Part shown: positions 8,645 through 17,935 of the stretch, in pieces
Position numbering within the stretch: the first letter of the stretch is position 1
Layout of the letters: the number at the start of each line of letters is the position of its first letter
NCBI GenBank assembly: GCA_002331485.1
Contig: DCYS01000001.1
Location: 21,503 to 85,502 of the forward strand
Source of the DNA: Flavobacteriales bacterium UBA2104
GTDB lineage: Bacteria > Bacteroidota > Bacteroidia > Flavobacteriales_D > Crocinitomicaceae
Direction: 5' to 3'
DNA length: 64,000 nucleotides
Translations under genes and position numbers: made by a program
Notes under the pieces: generated by a model
What the model was told of the DNA's origin: nothing
Databases searched by the model: none
The model's input: the letters and a program-made list of their open reading frames with translations, nothing else

Positions 8645-10746
8645 GAAAATCTTACTTAACATTACTCGCGCTGATTGTATCACTTGGTTTTGGATACAGT
8701 CAAACGAACAGAAGTCTTATTCGGTCTGGAGATAAAGAAATGGAAATGGAGAACTATGCTTCTGCAGTATATTTCTATTCTCAAGTGATCAACAGACTTG
8801 CAGGTGGTAACGAAGATTTGATGTATCACCCGTACAGTGTAAATGCTTTTTATAAATCAAATCCTAAAGGAGGGCCAAAAGAATTTGAACCACCTGTGGA
8901 TCCCAAAACAGATGATGAGCTTGTTGTTTTACATAAACTTTCAGATGCTTATCGACTTGTAAATGATTATGAAAATGCTGAAAAATGGTACGCAATTGCC
9001 GTTCAACATCCTAAAGAAGAATTTCCATACGCTAAATATTTTTATGGTTATTCTCTTATGAAAAATGGTAAGTACGAAGAAGCTAAGCAGCAATTCGAGC
9101 AAACTATGGAGAATCTTTCAGAAGATAATCTGTATCATGAACTTGCCAGAGAGAAACTGGGTAATTGTGACTTCGCCCTTGAGGATAATGAAAACATGAC
9201 CAATGCAACCGTTGAGATGTTGGATACGATCATCAATAATGGAACTACATCTTTCGGAATGATGTACCATAGAAAAGGGTTACTTTTTTCTTCTGCGAGA
9301 AGTGATTCTACTGCACCGGAAGAGTATGAGTATGCCGAAGACATCTATAATAGTGATGTATTCTTAACTGAACGTTCTAAAGATGGATCATTCTCAACTC
9401 CACAATGGTTTGAAGGAAATGTTAACTCGATGGCCATTGAAGGTGGTGCTGCACTATCTCCTGATGGTAAGGCAATGTATTTTACGAGAGTTAATCCATT
9501 GAACCATAAAGAAACAGGAATTTATGTTACTCGTTATTTTAATGGACGATGGACAGAACCTTTCAAATTGGGTGAAGACATCAATAAAGATGGATTTAAA
9601 TCAATGACTCCAAGTCTTGCAGATGATGGTGAAACACTTTACTATTCTTCTAATCGACCAGGCGGTATGGGCGGAATGGATATATGGATGACAACAATAA
9701 ATGAAGATGGTGAGACAACTGATCCAGTAAACCTGGGAGACCTGGTTAATACAAAAGAAGACGAGATCACTCCTTTCTATCACCCGAACTCTAAGACATT
9801 GTACTTCTCCTCTGAAGGTCATATTGGTTTTGGAGGGCAAGATGTTTTCAAGACTACAATAAATCCTGTTACAGAATGGTGGGATGCACCTGTGAATGTT
9901 GGTAAACCTGTCAATTCACCGCGTGATGATGCTTACTTCATTTGGGGCGATGATATGCAGGAAGGTTATTTCTCATCTGACCGTGATAACTGCGGAGAAT
10001 GTGATTCGTTAAGAACGCTGAACATGCACTGTAACAGTATTTACAGAATCGAACGTCCAGCAATTGAAATTACTATTAGTGGATACGTTTTTGATTTCGA
10101 TACTGACGAACCAATTCCGAACGCTAAGGTAGCTTTCAAAGATGTTCGAGGAGAATTAGAACCTGTTGTTCTGAATGCAGACGAAGAAGGTTATTATGAA
10201 AGAACACTTCGTGTGAACGAAGAATACTTTATCAAATCAACTAAAAAGAAATATTTTGCAGATGCAAGTATAAAGAATACACTTGGTATAGTAGAAACTA
10301 CGAATCTTATGCAGGACTTTTATCTTACGAAGATACCTACTGGAGAGATCGAGATCAAAGGTATTGAGTATGACTTTGATGCTGCGACATTAAGAGAGTC
10401 TTCAAAGAAAGAGCTTGATAAATTGGTGGAGTTTCTTGAATTGAACTCTAATCTAAAGATCGAGATTCGTTCCCATACAGATGAAAGAGGTAGAGATGCT
10501 TATAACCTTGATCTTTCTGAAAGAAGAGCCCAAAGTGTTGTAGACTACCTAGTTGACAATGGTATTTCTCGTGAACGACTTCAACCAAAAGGACTTGGAG
10601 AAACGGAACCTGCAATCGTAACGAATGATGCCGGTGAAGAATTAGAACTTACTCCAGAATACATTTATAGTCTTGATGATGAAGAACAACAGGAGGAGTA
10701 TCATCAAAGAAACAGAAGAACTGCATTTAAAGTATTAGCAGAATAA
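8641..10746 (+). CDS. OmpA/PD40/TPR periplasmic protein of the PorP-linked operon
   Basis: A 701-residue envelope protein: signal peptide (RKSYLTLLALIVSLGFGYSQ), TPR-like repeats at about 30-170 (YENAEKWYAIAVQHP, KYEEAKQQFEQ), WD40-like PD40 repeats at about 260-460 (ALSPDGKAMYFTR, LADDGETLYYSSNRPGG), a carboxypeptidase-regulatory-like domain near 480-560, and a C-terminal OmpA domain (TDERGRDAYNLDLSERRAQSV) that binds peptidoglycan. It probably anchors the PorP/SprF-substrate assembly to the cell wall. I place the start at the ATG at 8641, which overlaps the upstream stop as ATGA and directly begins the signal peptide; an in-frame ATG at 8629 would add MSKA. Confidence 0.88.
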   Translation: MRKSYLTLLALIVSLGFGYSQTNRSLIRSGDKEMEMENYASAVYFYSQVINRLAGGNEDLMYHPYSVNAFYKSNPKGGPKEFEPPVDPKTDDELVVLHKLSDAYRLVNDYENAEKWYAIAVQHPKEEFPYAKYFYGYSLMKNGKYEEAKQQFEQTMENLSEDNLYHELAREKLGNCDFALEDNENMTNATVEMLDTIINNGTTSFGMMYHRKGLLFSSARSDSTAPEEYEYAEDIYNSDVFLTERSKDGSFSTPQWFEGNVNSMAIEGGAALSPDGKAMYFTRVNPLNHKETGIYVTRYFNGRWTEPFKLGEDINKDGFKSMTPSLADDGETLYYSSNRPGGMGGMDIWMTTINEDGETTDPVNLGDLVNTKEDEITPFYHPNSKTLYFSSEGHIGFGGQDVFKTTINPVTEWWDAPVNVGKPVNSPRDDAYFIWGDDMQEGYFSSDRDNCGECDSLRTLNMHCNSIYRIERPAIEITISGYVFDFDTDEPIPNAKVAFKDVRGELEPVVLNADEEGYYERTLRVNEEYFIKSTKKKYFADASIKNTLGIVETTNLMQDFYLTKIPTGEIEIKGIEYDFDAATLRESSKKELDKLVEFLELNSNLKIEIRSHTDERGRDAYNLDLSERRAQSVVDYLVDNGISRERLQPKGLGETEPAIVTNDAGEELELTPEYIYSLDDEEQQEEYHQRNRRTAFKVLAE

Positions 10747-10766
10747 ACCAATAAACCTAAGATTAT

Positions 10767-11153
10767 ATGAGTACTAAAGTGTCGAATGAAACAGATAAAA
10801 CAGTTGGGATTGTTGCCTACATAACTTTGATAGGATTTATCATTGCGATTGTAATGAATAACGACAAAAAAGGTGAAGAAAAAAGTTTTGGTGCATTTCA
10901 CCTTAGACAATCACTTGGAATCATCATAACTTCTATTGTTGTGATGATCGGACTTGCGATCATAATGGCAATTTTAACTGCAATCAGTTGGAGATTAGGG
11001 TTAACGCTGTCAAGCATTCTCTATCCGGTAATGTATCTTGGAATTTTAGCTTTTGTGATCATTGGAATTATAAATGCTTCGAATGGAGAGAAAAAACCAT
11101 TACCATTAATTGGTGATTTCATAGAGAAAACACTCAAGAGTACTTTCGAATAG
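10767..11153 (+). CDS. small membrane protein, DUF4870/Tic20-like
   Basis: A 128-residue protein with about three hydrophobic helices (TVGIVAYITLIGFIIAIVM; SLGIIITSIVVMIGLAIIMAIL; ILYPVMYLGILAFVIIGIINA) and the segment KSFGAFHLRQSLG between the first two, which is typical of the DUF4870/Tic20-like group. Biochemical function is unknown. It lies 20 bp after the OmpA-protein gene and ends just before a terminator, so it is probably the last gene of the surface operon. Confidence 0.75.
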   Translation: MSTKVSNETDKTVGIVAYITLIGFIIAIVMNNDKKGEEKSFGAFHLRQSLGIIITSIVVMIGLAIIMAILTAISWRLGLTLSSILYPVMYLGILAFVIIGIINASNGEKKPLPLIGDFIEKTLKSTFE

Positions 11154-11178
11154 TGTGAAAGTATTTCTAAAATTAGAG

Positions 11179-11207
11179 AACCGCTTCCTTATTGGAGCGG
11201 TTTTTTT
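11179..11207 (+). terminator. rho-independent terminator of the gliding/T9SS operon
   Basis: AACCGCT plus CC pairs with GGAGCGGTT around a TTATT loop, with one bulged T, and runs into seven T. It follows the DUF4870-like gene by 25 bp. Confidence 0.85.
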
Positions 11208-11214
11208 AATTTTG
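11207..11214 (+). promoter_or_regulatory. candidate minus-7 box of hisS
   Basis: TAATTTTG exactly matches TAnnTTTG, 16 bp before the hisS ATG. It overlaps the T-tail of the preceding terminator. No well-spaced TTG is present. Confidence 0.4.
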
Positions 11215-11230
11215 TCAAAAATCATTTCTG

Positions 11231-12604
11231 ATGGCGCAAAAACCAAGTATTCCAAAAGGAACTAGAGATTTTCTTCCATATCAAGTTCAACGAAGAAATT
11301 ATATTTTCAACACCATAAAAAGTGTGTTCGAAAAATATGGGTTTGCACCTATAGAAACACCTTCCTTTGAGCTATCCTCTACTCTAATGGGGAAGTATGG
11401 CGAGGAGGGAGATCGATTGATCTTTAGAATCCTTAATTCTGGAGAGAAAGTTAAAAAGGCAGACCTGAAAGCATTGGAGGAAAATAACCTTCCTCGTTTT
11501 GCGAATTCTTTATCAGAGAAAGCACTACGTTATGATCTAACGGTTCCTTTTGCTCGTTTTGTAGTACAACATCAAAATGATCTAACCTTCCCTTTTAAAC
11601 GATATCAGATCCAACCTGTTTGGAGAGCTGATCGACCGCAAAAAGGTAGGTATCAAGAATTCTTTCAATGTGATGCTGATGTTGTAGGAAGTGATTCTCT
11701 ATTGTTTGAAGTTGATTTCATTCAAATTTTTGACGAAGTCCTTTCAACGTTGAAAATTCCGGACTTTAGTATCAAAATAAATAACCGTAAAATCCTTTCT
11801 GGTATCGCTGAGATCACTGGCGAAGAAGATAAGATCGTTACGATGACAGTAGCGATAGACAAACTTGACAAGATCGGTCAGGAGGGTGTTGAAAAAGAGC
11901 TACGTGAAAAAGGGATCAGCGAAAAAGCCATAGAAATGATCAAACCTCTTTTTGATCTTAAAGGGAATAACAATGAAATGATCGGGTTTATGCGATCATT
12001 CTTAAAAGATAGTGAAGTCGGAACAAAAGGAGTAGATGAGCTTGTAGAAGTATTCGAAAAAACTTCATTACTCGGATTAAGTAATGCTAAACTTGAATTC
12101 GATGTTACGCTCGCTCGAGGTTTAAATTACTATACTGGTGCCATTTTCGAGGTGAAAGCAAATGGTGTTAAAATGGGATCGATTTGTGGTGGTGGACGAT
12201 ATGATGATCTAACTGGTCTTTTCGGAATGAAGGGACTGTCGGGAGTAGGTATCTCATTCGGTGCTGATCGAATTTATGATGTGCTCACAGAATTAGAACT
12301 TTTCCCTGAAGATATCTCTCAAGATCTTGAGGTTCTCTTTGTCAATTTTGGAGATCGTGAAACAGCTTTCTGTATGCCTATCGTCAAAAAGCTTCGAAAT
12401 AATGGCGTTAATGCTGAATTGTATCCAGATAATTCGAAACTTAAAAAGCAATTCAAATACGCTGATGATAGAAATGTTAGATTCACAGCTATTGTAGGTG
12501 AAAGTGAAGTTGACAGAGGAGTCATAAATTTCAAAGACATGGCATCAGGAGAGCAGGAAGAGTTGACAATTGATTCATTTTATAAGAAATTTAATATTGC
12601 ATGA
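11231..12604 (+). CDS. hisS: histidyl-tRNA synthetase
   Basis: A 457-residue class II aminoacyl-tRNA synthetase that charges tRNA-His in the cytoplasm. Visible landmarks are KGTRDFLP at the N-terminus, the motif 2 region ([29 protein letters not shown]), the histidine-binding signature [15 protein letters not shown], motif 3 ([13 protein letters not shown] ... [11 protein letters not shown]) and a C-terminal anticodon-binding domain from about residue 360. Length fits the Bacteroidota form. The stop codon overlaps the hutH start by 4 bp, so the two genes are translationally coupled. Confidence 0.96.
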   Translation: MAQKPSIPKGTRDFLPYQVQRRNYIFNTIKSVFEKYGFAPIETPSFELSSTLMGKYGEEGDRLIFRILNSGEKVKKADLKALEENNLPRFANSLSEKALRYDLTVPFARFVVQHQNDLTFPFKRYQIQPVWRADRPQKGRYQEFFQCDADVVGSDSLLFEVDFIQIFDEVLSTLKIPDFSIKINNRKILSGIAEITGEEDKIVTMTVAIDKLDKIGQEGVEKELREKGISEKAIEMIKPLFDLKGNNNEMIGFMRSFLKDSEVGTKGVDELVEVFEKTSLLGLSNAKLEFDVTLARGLNYYTGAIFEVKANGVKMGSICGGGRYDDLTGLFGMKGLSGVGISFGADRIYDVLTELELFPEDISQDLEVLFVNFGDRETAFCMPIVKKLRNNGVNAELYPDNSKLKKQFKYADDRNVRFTAIVGESEVDRGVINFKDMASGEQEELTIDSFYKKFNIA

Positions 12605-14085
12605 GCACAGTTGAATTAAATCACGAACATTTTTCATTATCTAGATTATTCGAAGTAATAAAAGAGAACAAGAATGTAGTTTTAAGTAAATCGGCAAAAG
12701 AAGCAATTCAGAAGTGTAGAGATTTTCTGGACAATAAGATCGATAATACAGAAGATCGAATATATGGAGTAAACACTGGTTTTGGTTCACTGTACGATCA
12801 AGCTATATCACGAGAGGAATTGGCTCAGTTACAGGTCAACCTGGTTAGATCTCATGCTTGTGGAACCGGAGAAATAGTTCCAAAACATATTGTAAAAACA
12901 ATGCTTTTGCTAAAAGCGATCGGTTTACATTACGGGAACTCTGGTGCTCAAGTAGAAACAGTCGAACGTCTCTTGTTTTATTTCAACAATGACATCATTC
13001 CTGTTGTATATCAACAGGGAAGTCTTGGTGCATCTGGTGATCTGGCGCCTTTAGCTCATATTGCCTTGGCATTGATCGGAGAAGGAGAAGTTGAATTCAA
13101 AGGAAAAACATCGAATACCGCAAATGTCCTTGAAGAGTTTAACCTCACACCGATAAAACTAAAATCAAAGGAGGGCCTCGCTCTACTCAATGGAACTCAA
13201 TTCATGAGTGCTTATATGGCTAACGTTGTATTTGAAGCAAAAAAGCTTCTTGAATTAGCAAATAAGACTGGAGCAATGTCACTTGAATCTTATGATGGAA
13301 GAATTGAGCCATTCACTCCTTCGGTAAATGAGATCAGGAACCAACAAGGCCAGATACAGGTTGCTCGCGATATTCATGAAATATTATCTGATAGCGACTT
13401 GATCAAACAACATAAAGAGCATGTTCAGGATCCTTATTGTTTGAGATGTATGCCTCAGGTTCACGGTGCAAGTCTAGATGCGCTGAACTATGCTGAAGAG
13501 ATCGTCACTCGAGAAATTAATGCCGTAACAGATAACCCAACGGTTTTCCCTGATGAAGATGCAGTTATTTCTGCTGGTAATTTCCACGGTCAGCCATTAG
13601 CCATAACGATGGATTTTCTGTCTATAGCAATTGCAGAACTAGGAAGCATATCCGAAAGAAGAACTTATAAACTACAAGGAGGTCAGCGTGGTTTACCTGC
13701 CTTTTTAGTTGCGAATCCTGGTTTGAACAGTGGATTTATGATCGCACAGTATACTGCGGCTTCCATTGTAAGTCAAAATAAACAATTATGCTCTCCAGCA
13801 TCTATTGACTCTATTGATTCATCAAATGGACAAGAGGATCATGTAAGTATGGGGGCAAATGCAGCCACTAAATTATTTAAGGTGCTTGAAAACACGAAAC
13901 AAATTCTGGGTATCGAACTAATGACTGCGGCACAAGGACTTGAATTTCGTGATGTGAATAAAACAAGCTCGAGATTAAAAGAATTGCACAAATCATTTAG
14001 ACAAGAAGTACCTTTCATAGAAAATGATCGATATATGTCAGATCTACTGAGAAAAAGTAAGGATTTCGTCAGTAATAATGTCTAA
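12601..14085 (+). CDS. hutH: histidine ammonia-lyase
   Basis: A 494-residue enzyme of the aromatic amino acid lyase family, which removes ammonia from histidine to form urocanate. The Ala-Ser-Gly triad that cyclises into the MIO prosthetic group is at residues 144-146 ([14 protein letters not shown]). [10 protein letters not shown] near residue 55 and the FHGQPLA / [10 protein letters not shown] segments are also family hallmarks. Other hut genes (hutU, hutI, hutG) are not in the window. The phenylalanine/tyrosine lyase relatives share the MIO fold, so substrate assignment is likely but not certain. The ATGA overlap with hisS places two histidine-using enzymes in one transcript. Confidence 0.9.
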   Translation: MSTVELNHEHFSLSRLFEVIKENKNVVLSKSAKEAIQKCRDFLDNKIDNTEDRIYGVNTGFGSLYDQAISREELAQLQVNLVRSHACGTGEIVPKHIVKTMLLLKAIGLHYGNSGAQVETVERLLFYFNNDIIPVVYQQGSLGASGDLAPLAHIALALIGEGEVEFKGKTSNTANVLEEFNLTPIKLKSKEGLALLNGTQFMSAYMANVVFEAKKLLELANKTGAMSLESYDGRIEPFTPSVNEIRNQQGQIQVARDIHEILSDSDLIKQHKEHVQDPYCLRCMPQVHGASLDALNYAEEIVTREINAVTDNPTVFPDEDAVISAGNFHGQPLAITMDFLSIAIAELGSISERRTYKLQGGQRGLPAFLVANPGLNSGFMIAQYTAASIVSQNKQLCSPASIDSIDSSNGQEDHVSMGANAATKLFKVLENTKQILGIELMTAAQGLEFRDVNKTSSRLKELHKSFRQEVPFIENDRYMSDLLRKSKDFVSNNV

Positions 14086-14111
14086 ATTTAAAAAAGTCAA
14101 AAAAAGGTAGT

Positions 14112-14630
14112 ATGGAACAGCAACTTGAAAGTAACTCGAATGGATCTAATGAGAAGAAGCCAACTTTCTTAGTATTTCTTGCAGTATTAAGTTTTATTTC
14201 AATCGCTTTTTCTCTTTTTGGTGCGTTAATGTCTTTCTTCTCTGGACCTCTTTCTGAAGAAGCAATGGAAGAACAACGAGCAGTGTTGTATGATTCAATT
14301 GCTACACTTCAATCTCAAGGAATGGATGGTTTTGCTGCAACATTTGAGAAGTCTCTTCAGTATGCCGAGTACATGAATTTCGAAGCTTTTTACCTAGGCA
14401 ATGTTATTAGTTTATTAGTTACGATCATCGGTTTGGTGGCTGTAATCATGATGCTAAAGCTAAAAAAGATTGGTTTCCACCTATATGTGGCATACAGTTT
14501 ATTACCTGTAATTACAATGTATTTGATAACACCGATGGAATTGATCACGACTTTTTCAGTCGTTACCACTTTGATCATTTCCGCTATCTTCTGTCTATTA
14601 TACGGACTGAATCTTAAACACATGAAATAG
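14112..14630 (+). CDS. hypothetical four-helix membrane protein
   Basis: A 172-residue protein that I do not recognise. It has a polar N-terminus, a first hydrophobic helix (FLVFLAVLSFISIAFSLFGALMSFF), a soluble stretch of about 50 residues with acidic character (SEEAMEEQRAVLYDSIATL), and three further helices (YLGNVISLLVTIIGLVAVIMML, HLYVAYSLLPVITMYLI, FSVVTTLIISAIFCLLYGL). It lies 26 bp after hutH on the same strand and may be cotranscribed. No catalytic motif is visible. Confidence 0.65.
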   Translation: MEQQLESNSNGSNEKKPTFLVFLAVLSFISIAFSLFGALMSFFSGPLSEEAMEEQRAVLYDSIATLQSQGMDGFAATFEKSLQYAEYMNFEAFYLGNVISLLVTIIGLVAVIMMLKLKKIGFHLYVAYSLLPVITMYLITPMELITTFSVVTTLIISAIFCLLYGLNLKHMK

Positions 14631-14645
14631 CAAAGATCCCAGCTG

Positions 14646-14813
14646 CTACCTTTTTACCCTATCCGTTTTTGGATCATATCCATAAGGGCAATGACGACAT
14701 CCACTTTTGCAGCAATACCCTCTTTTAAGTAAGTATTGCTCGGTAAAAACGATATACCCTTCTGGGGTCTTATACGTGTCACCTTCCTCTATTGGAATCT
14801 TCTTTTTGAACAT
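14646..14813 (-). CDS. DUF5522 family small Cys-rich protein
   Basis: A 55-residue protein. Its core GYCCKSGCRHCPYGYDP holds four cysteines and a histidine in the CC-x3-C-x-HCPYG arrangement of the DUF5522 family, presumably a metal site. Cytoplasmic, function unknown. It starts at the ATG at 14811-14813, 7 bp after the stop of the beta-barrel gene upstream, so the two are probably cotranscribed. Small size makes it easy to miss. Confidence 0.8.
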   Translation of the reverse strand: MFKKKIPIEEGDTYKTPEGYIVFTEQYLLKRGYCCKSGCRHCPYGYDPKTDRVKR

Positions 14814-14820
14814 GAATCTC

Positions 14821-15414
14821 TTAATTCAATGGAAAGAAAAATGTAACTCTGTAGATTATTGGAAGATAAGCGCCCTGTCCTTGAGCAGTATTTGGATTTT
14901 GTCTTCGAATAAAATAATCTCGTCTTAACGGAGATGGATTAGTTGTTATTGGGTCTTTAAGCGCATCAACAACATCGAAGAGAATTCCAAAATTGAATCT
15001 TACCCATTCCCATTCTCTTGAAATTCCGCCACCAACAAAACCTGTTACCGTCCATTTCTTTGATGGTTCTACATTGTTGAATGGATTTCTCAATAATTCC
15101 ACTTCCGTACCTGCATAGAACCAGTCCATAAAACGATAATGAAGAAATCCACCTCCACCGAAAGTACTTGCATTTGAGGAAAGACCTGTAAACGTGTTAT
15201 TACTCCAAAAGTATTGATACCTCAAACTTGGTCCATAGGCAACAGTCTCATCTTCGACGATCGCAAACTTTGCTGCACCTCCAACAGATCCTCCCAAATT
15301 AGAAAATGAGGCTGCTTGAATTTCGGCGCCGATCTCATAGCTCTTTTGACTTAGAGCACTCTGATTTAGAACTAAAGAAACAATTAAAATTAAAAATAAG
15401 CTCGCTCTATACAT
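14821..15414 (-). CDS. outer-membrane beta-barrel protein, hypothetical
   Basis: A 197-residue protein with a clear signal peptide (YRASLFLILIVSLVLNQSALSQ) and alternating aromatic and polar strands (SLRYQYFWSNN, GGFLHYRFMDWFYAGTEVEL, WEWVRFNFGILFDV) ending in RVTFFFPLN, consistent with an eight-strand outer-membrane barrel. Ligand and role are not recognisable. It is followed 7 bp later by the DUF5522 gene. Confidence 0.7.
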   Translation of the reverse strand: MYRASLFLILIVSLVLNQSALSQKSYEIGAEIQAASFSNLGGSVGGAAKFAIVEDETVAYGPSLRYQYFWSNNTFTGLSSNASTFGGGGFLHYRFMDWFYAGTEVELLRNPFNNVEPSKKWTVTGFVGGGISREWEWVRFNFGILFDVVDALKDPITTNPSPLRRDYFIRRQNPNTAQGQGAYLPIIYRVTFFFPLN

Positions 15415-15465
15415 GATATCTAATTTTACACGAAGTTAATAAATTAATGAACGAAATCTAAAAGG

Positions 15466-16833
15466 TTATCGATGTCGATAGCGTATTGTTCTGAGTTTCC
15501 AGTATCCCATTTTAAAGTAAATGAATGCCATGAGACCACCGAGTAGATTTGAAATAGGGAATGCCCACCATAATCCTACTTCTTCCAGGCTTGTATTTTC
15601 ACTTAACAAGTATGCCAGGGGAAAACGAACCATCCATAAGTTAAAAACAGTAATTAAGAGTGATGCCTGGGTGAATCCAGCACCATTGAATACTCCATTC
15701 AGTACTTGTTGTACTCCAAGAATACCAAAACTAGGCGCCATTATTTTAATAAACAATGCTCCATCCTTGATCACTTGAGGATCATTAGGCACAAAGAATC
15801 GTGTTACAGGCTCTGCAAAGAAGAATAAGAGCAGTCCAATACTTGTAAGTCCATACATCGCTATTTTCGCACTCAAGTCTCCTACTTTCTCTGCTCTTTT
15901 TATTTGTCGTGCACCTATGTTCTGACCTACCAATGTGGTTGTAGCCATAGCAAAACCTAGTGCTGGAATCACGATCAAGCTAAGGATCCGTACTCCTATT
16001 CCATACGCTGCCACAACATCGCTTCCAAAACTCGTTACCAACAATATGATTACAGTCATCGCCGCTGCTCTAGTAGATTGATCCAAACTTGTAGGAATTC
16101 CAATTCTGAATAATCTTTTCGTCCATTTCCAATCAAATTTCATTTGTGAAAGACGAATCTTTATCCCTCGTTTCCCTTTAAAGAGAATAGCTAATCCGAT
16201 TATAGCTGAAATAGCTTGTGTGCTAATACTTGCATAAGCTGCCCCTTTCACCCCATACCCCGGGATATCACCATAACCGAAAATAAATAAGGGATCTAGA
16301 ACCAAGTTTAAAAGGACAGTTATTAAAACAACGTACATTGGTAGCATCACATCTCCAATTCCTCTCATCAGAGATTGAAAAACGAAGAACATAAACAGAA
16401 AGATGAAGCCAAACGAAGAGACTTCGAAGTAATCAACTGAATCTTGCAGTATTGGTGGTTCTGCACCGATCAGGATCATCATGGGTTCTGCCAGCAGATA
16501 GGCGACTATAGCAAGAATCACAGAAATTATAAAAATTACAAAGACCGTCTGAGATGAACTATAGTCCACCTTTTTTTTATTCTCTGCACCGAAATATTGA
16601 GCAACGATAACTGATCCTCCAAGTGTCAATCCGCCTCCCAAGGATAAAACAAGAAATAGGATCGGAAAGCTAATACTCACAGAGGCAACTGCATTTGCGC
16701 TGAGCCTTCCAAGCCAAAAGGTATCGATCAATTGATAAGTGGTGTGAAGAACATTAGCTAAAATAATAGGAAGCGCAAGTCGAATTAACGAATTAAGTAT
16801 GCTTCCTTCTGTTAACTTTTGCTTCTGCTTCAA
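15466..16833 (-). CDS. MATE family multidrug/sodium antiporter
   Basis: A 455-residue inner-membrane exporter with twelve predicted helices in two homologous halves. NorM/MATE features include LIRLALPIILANVLHTTYQLIDTFWLGRL, the GGGLTLGGSVIVAQYFGA segment and the second-half GFAMATTTLVGQNIGARQ. It probably expels cationic compounds in exchange for Na+ or H+. The start is a TTG at 16831-16833: an in-frame TGA lies directly upstream and no ATG precedes the conserved first helix. The leftward OMP gene follows 51 bp downstream. Confidence 0.92.
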   Translation of the reverse strand: MKQKQKLTEGSILNSLIRLALPIILANVLHTTYQLIDTFWLGRLSANAVASVSISFPILFLVLSLGGGLTLGGSVIVAQYFGAENKKKVDYSSSQTVFVIFIISVILAIVAYLLAEPMMILIGAEPPILQDSVDYFEVSSFGFIFLFMFFVFQSLMRGIGDVMLPMYVVLITVLLNLVLDPLFIFGYGDIPGYGVKGAAYASISTQAISAIIGLAILFKGKRGIKIRLSQMKFDWKWTKRLFRIGIPTSLDQSTRAAAMTVIILLVTSFGSDVVAAYGIGVRILSLIVIPALGFAMATTTLVGQNIGARQIKRAEKVGDLSAKIAMYGLTSIGLLLFFFAEPVTRFFVPNDPQVIKDGALFIKIMAPSFGILGVQQVLNGVFNGAGFTQASLLITVFNLWMVRFPLAYLLSENTSLEEVGLWWAFPISNLLGGLMAFIYFKMGYWKLRTIRYRHR

Positions 16834-16861
16834 ACCTCATCATTTGATTGAATGTTCAACA

Positions 16862-16869
16862 CAAAGGTA
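16862..16869 (-). promoter_or_regulatory. candidate minus-7 box of the MATE gene
   Basis: The minus strand reads TACCTTTG, an exact TAnnTTTG match, 28 bp before the TTG start. No minus-33 element is seen. Confidence 0.4.
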
Positions 16870-16951
16870 GAGAGAATGTTTCGGGTATTTTGACTTTTAA
16901 GACTATGGCCGCTTTCAACTCGATTTGTCCGATGATTCTGTCGATAAGTAT

Positions 16952-17932
16952 TTATGGCTTTACCATATAATGTTGTACAGCCGTCAAGACATCACGATAT
17001 GCCCAGTGCACAATATTATCCTCTTCAACAACTGGCAGACCCGCATTTAAAAACAGTTCCTGAACGAGCTGATAAAGTTTTACATTATTAGTTCCTAAAG
17101 ATGTTTTCATTTCAGAAGCTAATTGTTCGGTCATCTGATCATTCGAAACAGACTTATCGATCTTCTCCGCCCAATCCAGGCAATTCCTTTCAGCCTCATT
17201 TATTTCGGGAGTTATGCTCGTTTCAATAAAATCCAGACTTTTTTTATTGAGTGGATGATCTATACAATGATCAATAAAACATTGAACTATTCCAATGAAT
17301 GAAGCACTCATGCACAACCGCGCGAAGACTTCAAATGGAATTCTATGCACACCATATGAGTGACTGCCTAATTCACCATTGATCTGAAAAGTAAATTGGG
17401 ATGGGATGTCCTGTTGATCTATATCTATGGCGTATGAAGAAGTATTTCTCAATCCAAATATGGGCCATTTCTCTTTTGAAAGTTTGATCTGGGATCTGGG
17501 AACAACAAATGTCTTTACTTCCTCTTTGTTATTTCTGGCATTTAAGCTGAAAAATGTTGCATGCTTTGCCCCTGTGCATCGCGTCCAGGCACCATGTATT
17601 TTAAAAAGGTTTTCCTCTTTTTCCCATGTACCACTGGTAAATCCGCTTCCTGCGATTACTGCATTTTTTGGAGAGAATATTTCTTTTGCTGCTTCATCCT
17701 TAAAAAACCCTGAAAACCAATTAGCTCCAGCTCCAAGATTTACAGTCCAACCCAAGCCACCTTGAAGCTGTGCTACTTCGATCAGCCGAATCGCACCTTC
17801 TTTCATGGGTAATTCAAGTCCACCAAAGACTGTTGGAACAAATAGCTTGAATAGCTTTTCCTCGTACAACCAGTTTAGTCTTGGTTCTGATAAATACGTT
17901 TGCTTGTATTCTTCGATCGAAAAAGGTTCCAT
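16952..17932 (-). CDS. acyl-CoA dehydrogenase-like flavoprotein
   Basis: A 326-residue protein resembling acyl-CoA dehydrogenases or the HpaH/DszC type of flavin-dependent enzymes. An N-terminal helical part (LFKLFVPTVFGGLELPMKEGAIRLIEVAQLQGGLGWTVNLG) is followed by a middle beta domain (GSGFTSGTWEKEENLFKIHGAWTRCTGAKHATFFSLNAR). It is shorter than the usual 380 residues and lacks the canonical catalytic glutamate motif of acyl-CoA dehydrogenases, so its substrate is open. It begins 3 bp after the aroB stop and should be cotranscribed with it. Confidence 0.65.
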   Translation of the reverse strand: MEPFSIEEYKQTYLSEPRLNWLYEEKLFKLFVPTVFGGLELPMKEGAIRLIEVAQLQGGLGWTVNLGAGANWFSGFFKDEAAKEIFSPKNAVIAGSGFTSGTWEKEENLFKIHGAWTRCTGAKHATFFSLNARNNKEEVKTFVVPRSQIKLSKEKWPIFGLRNTSSYAIDIDQQDIPSQFTFQINGELGSHSYGVHRIPFEVFARLCMSASFIGIVQCFIDHCIDHPLNKKSLDFIETSITPEINEAERNCLDWAEKIDKSVSNDQMTEQLASEMKTSLGTNNVKLYQLVQELFLNAGLPVVEEDNIVHWAYRDVLTAVQHYMVKP

Positions 17933-17935
17933 TGC

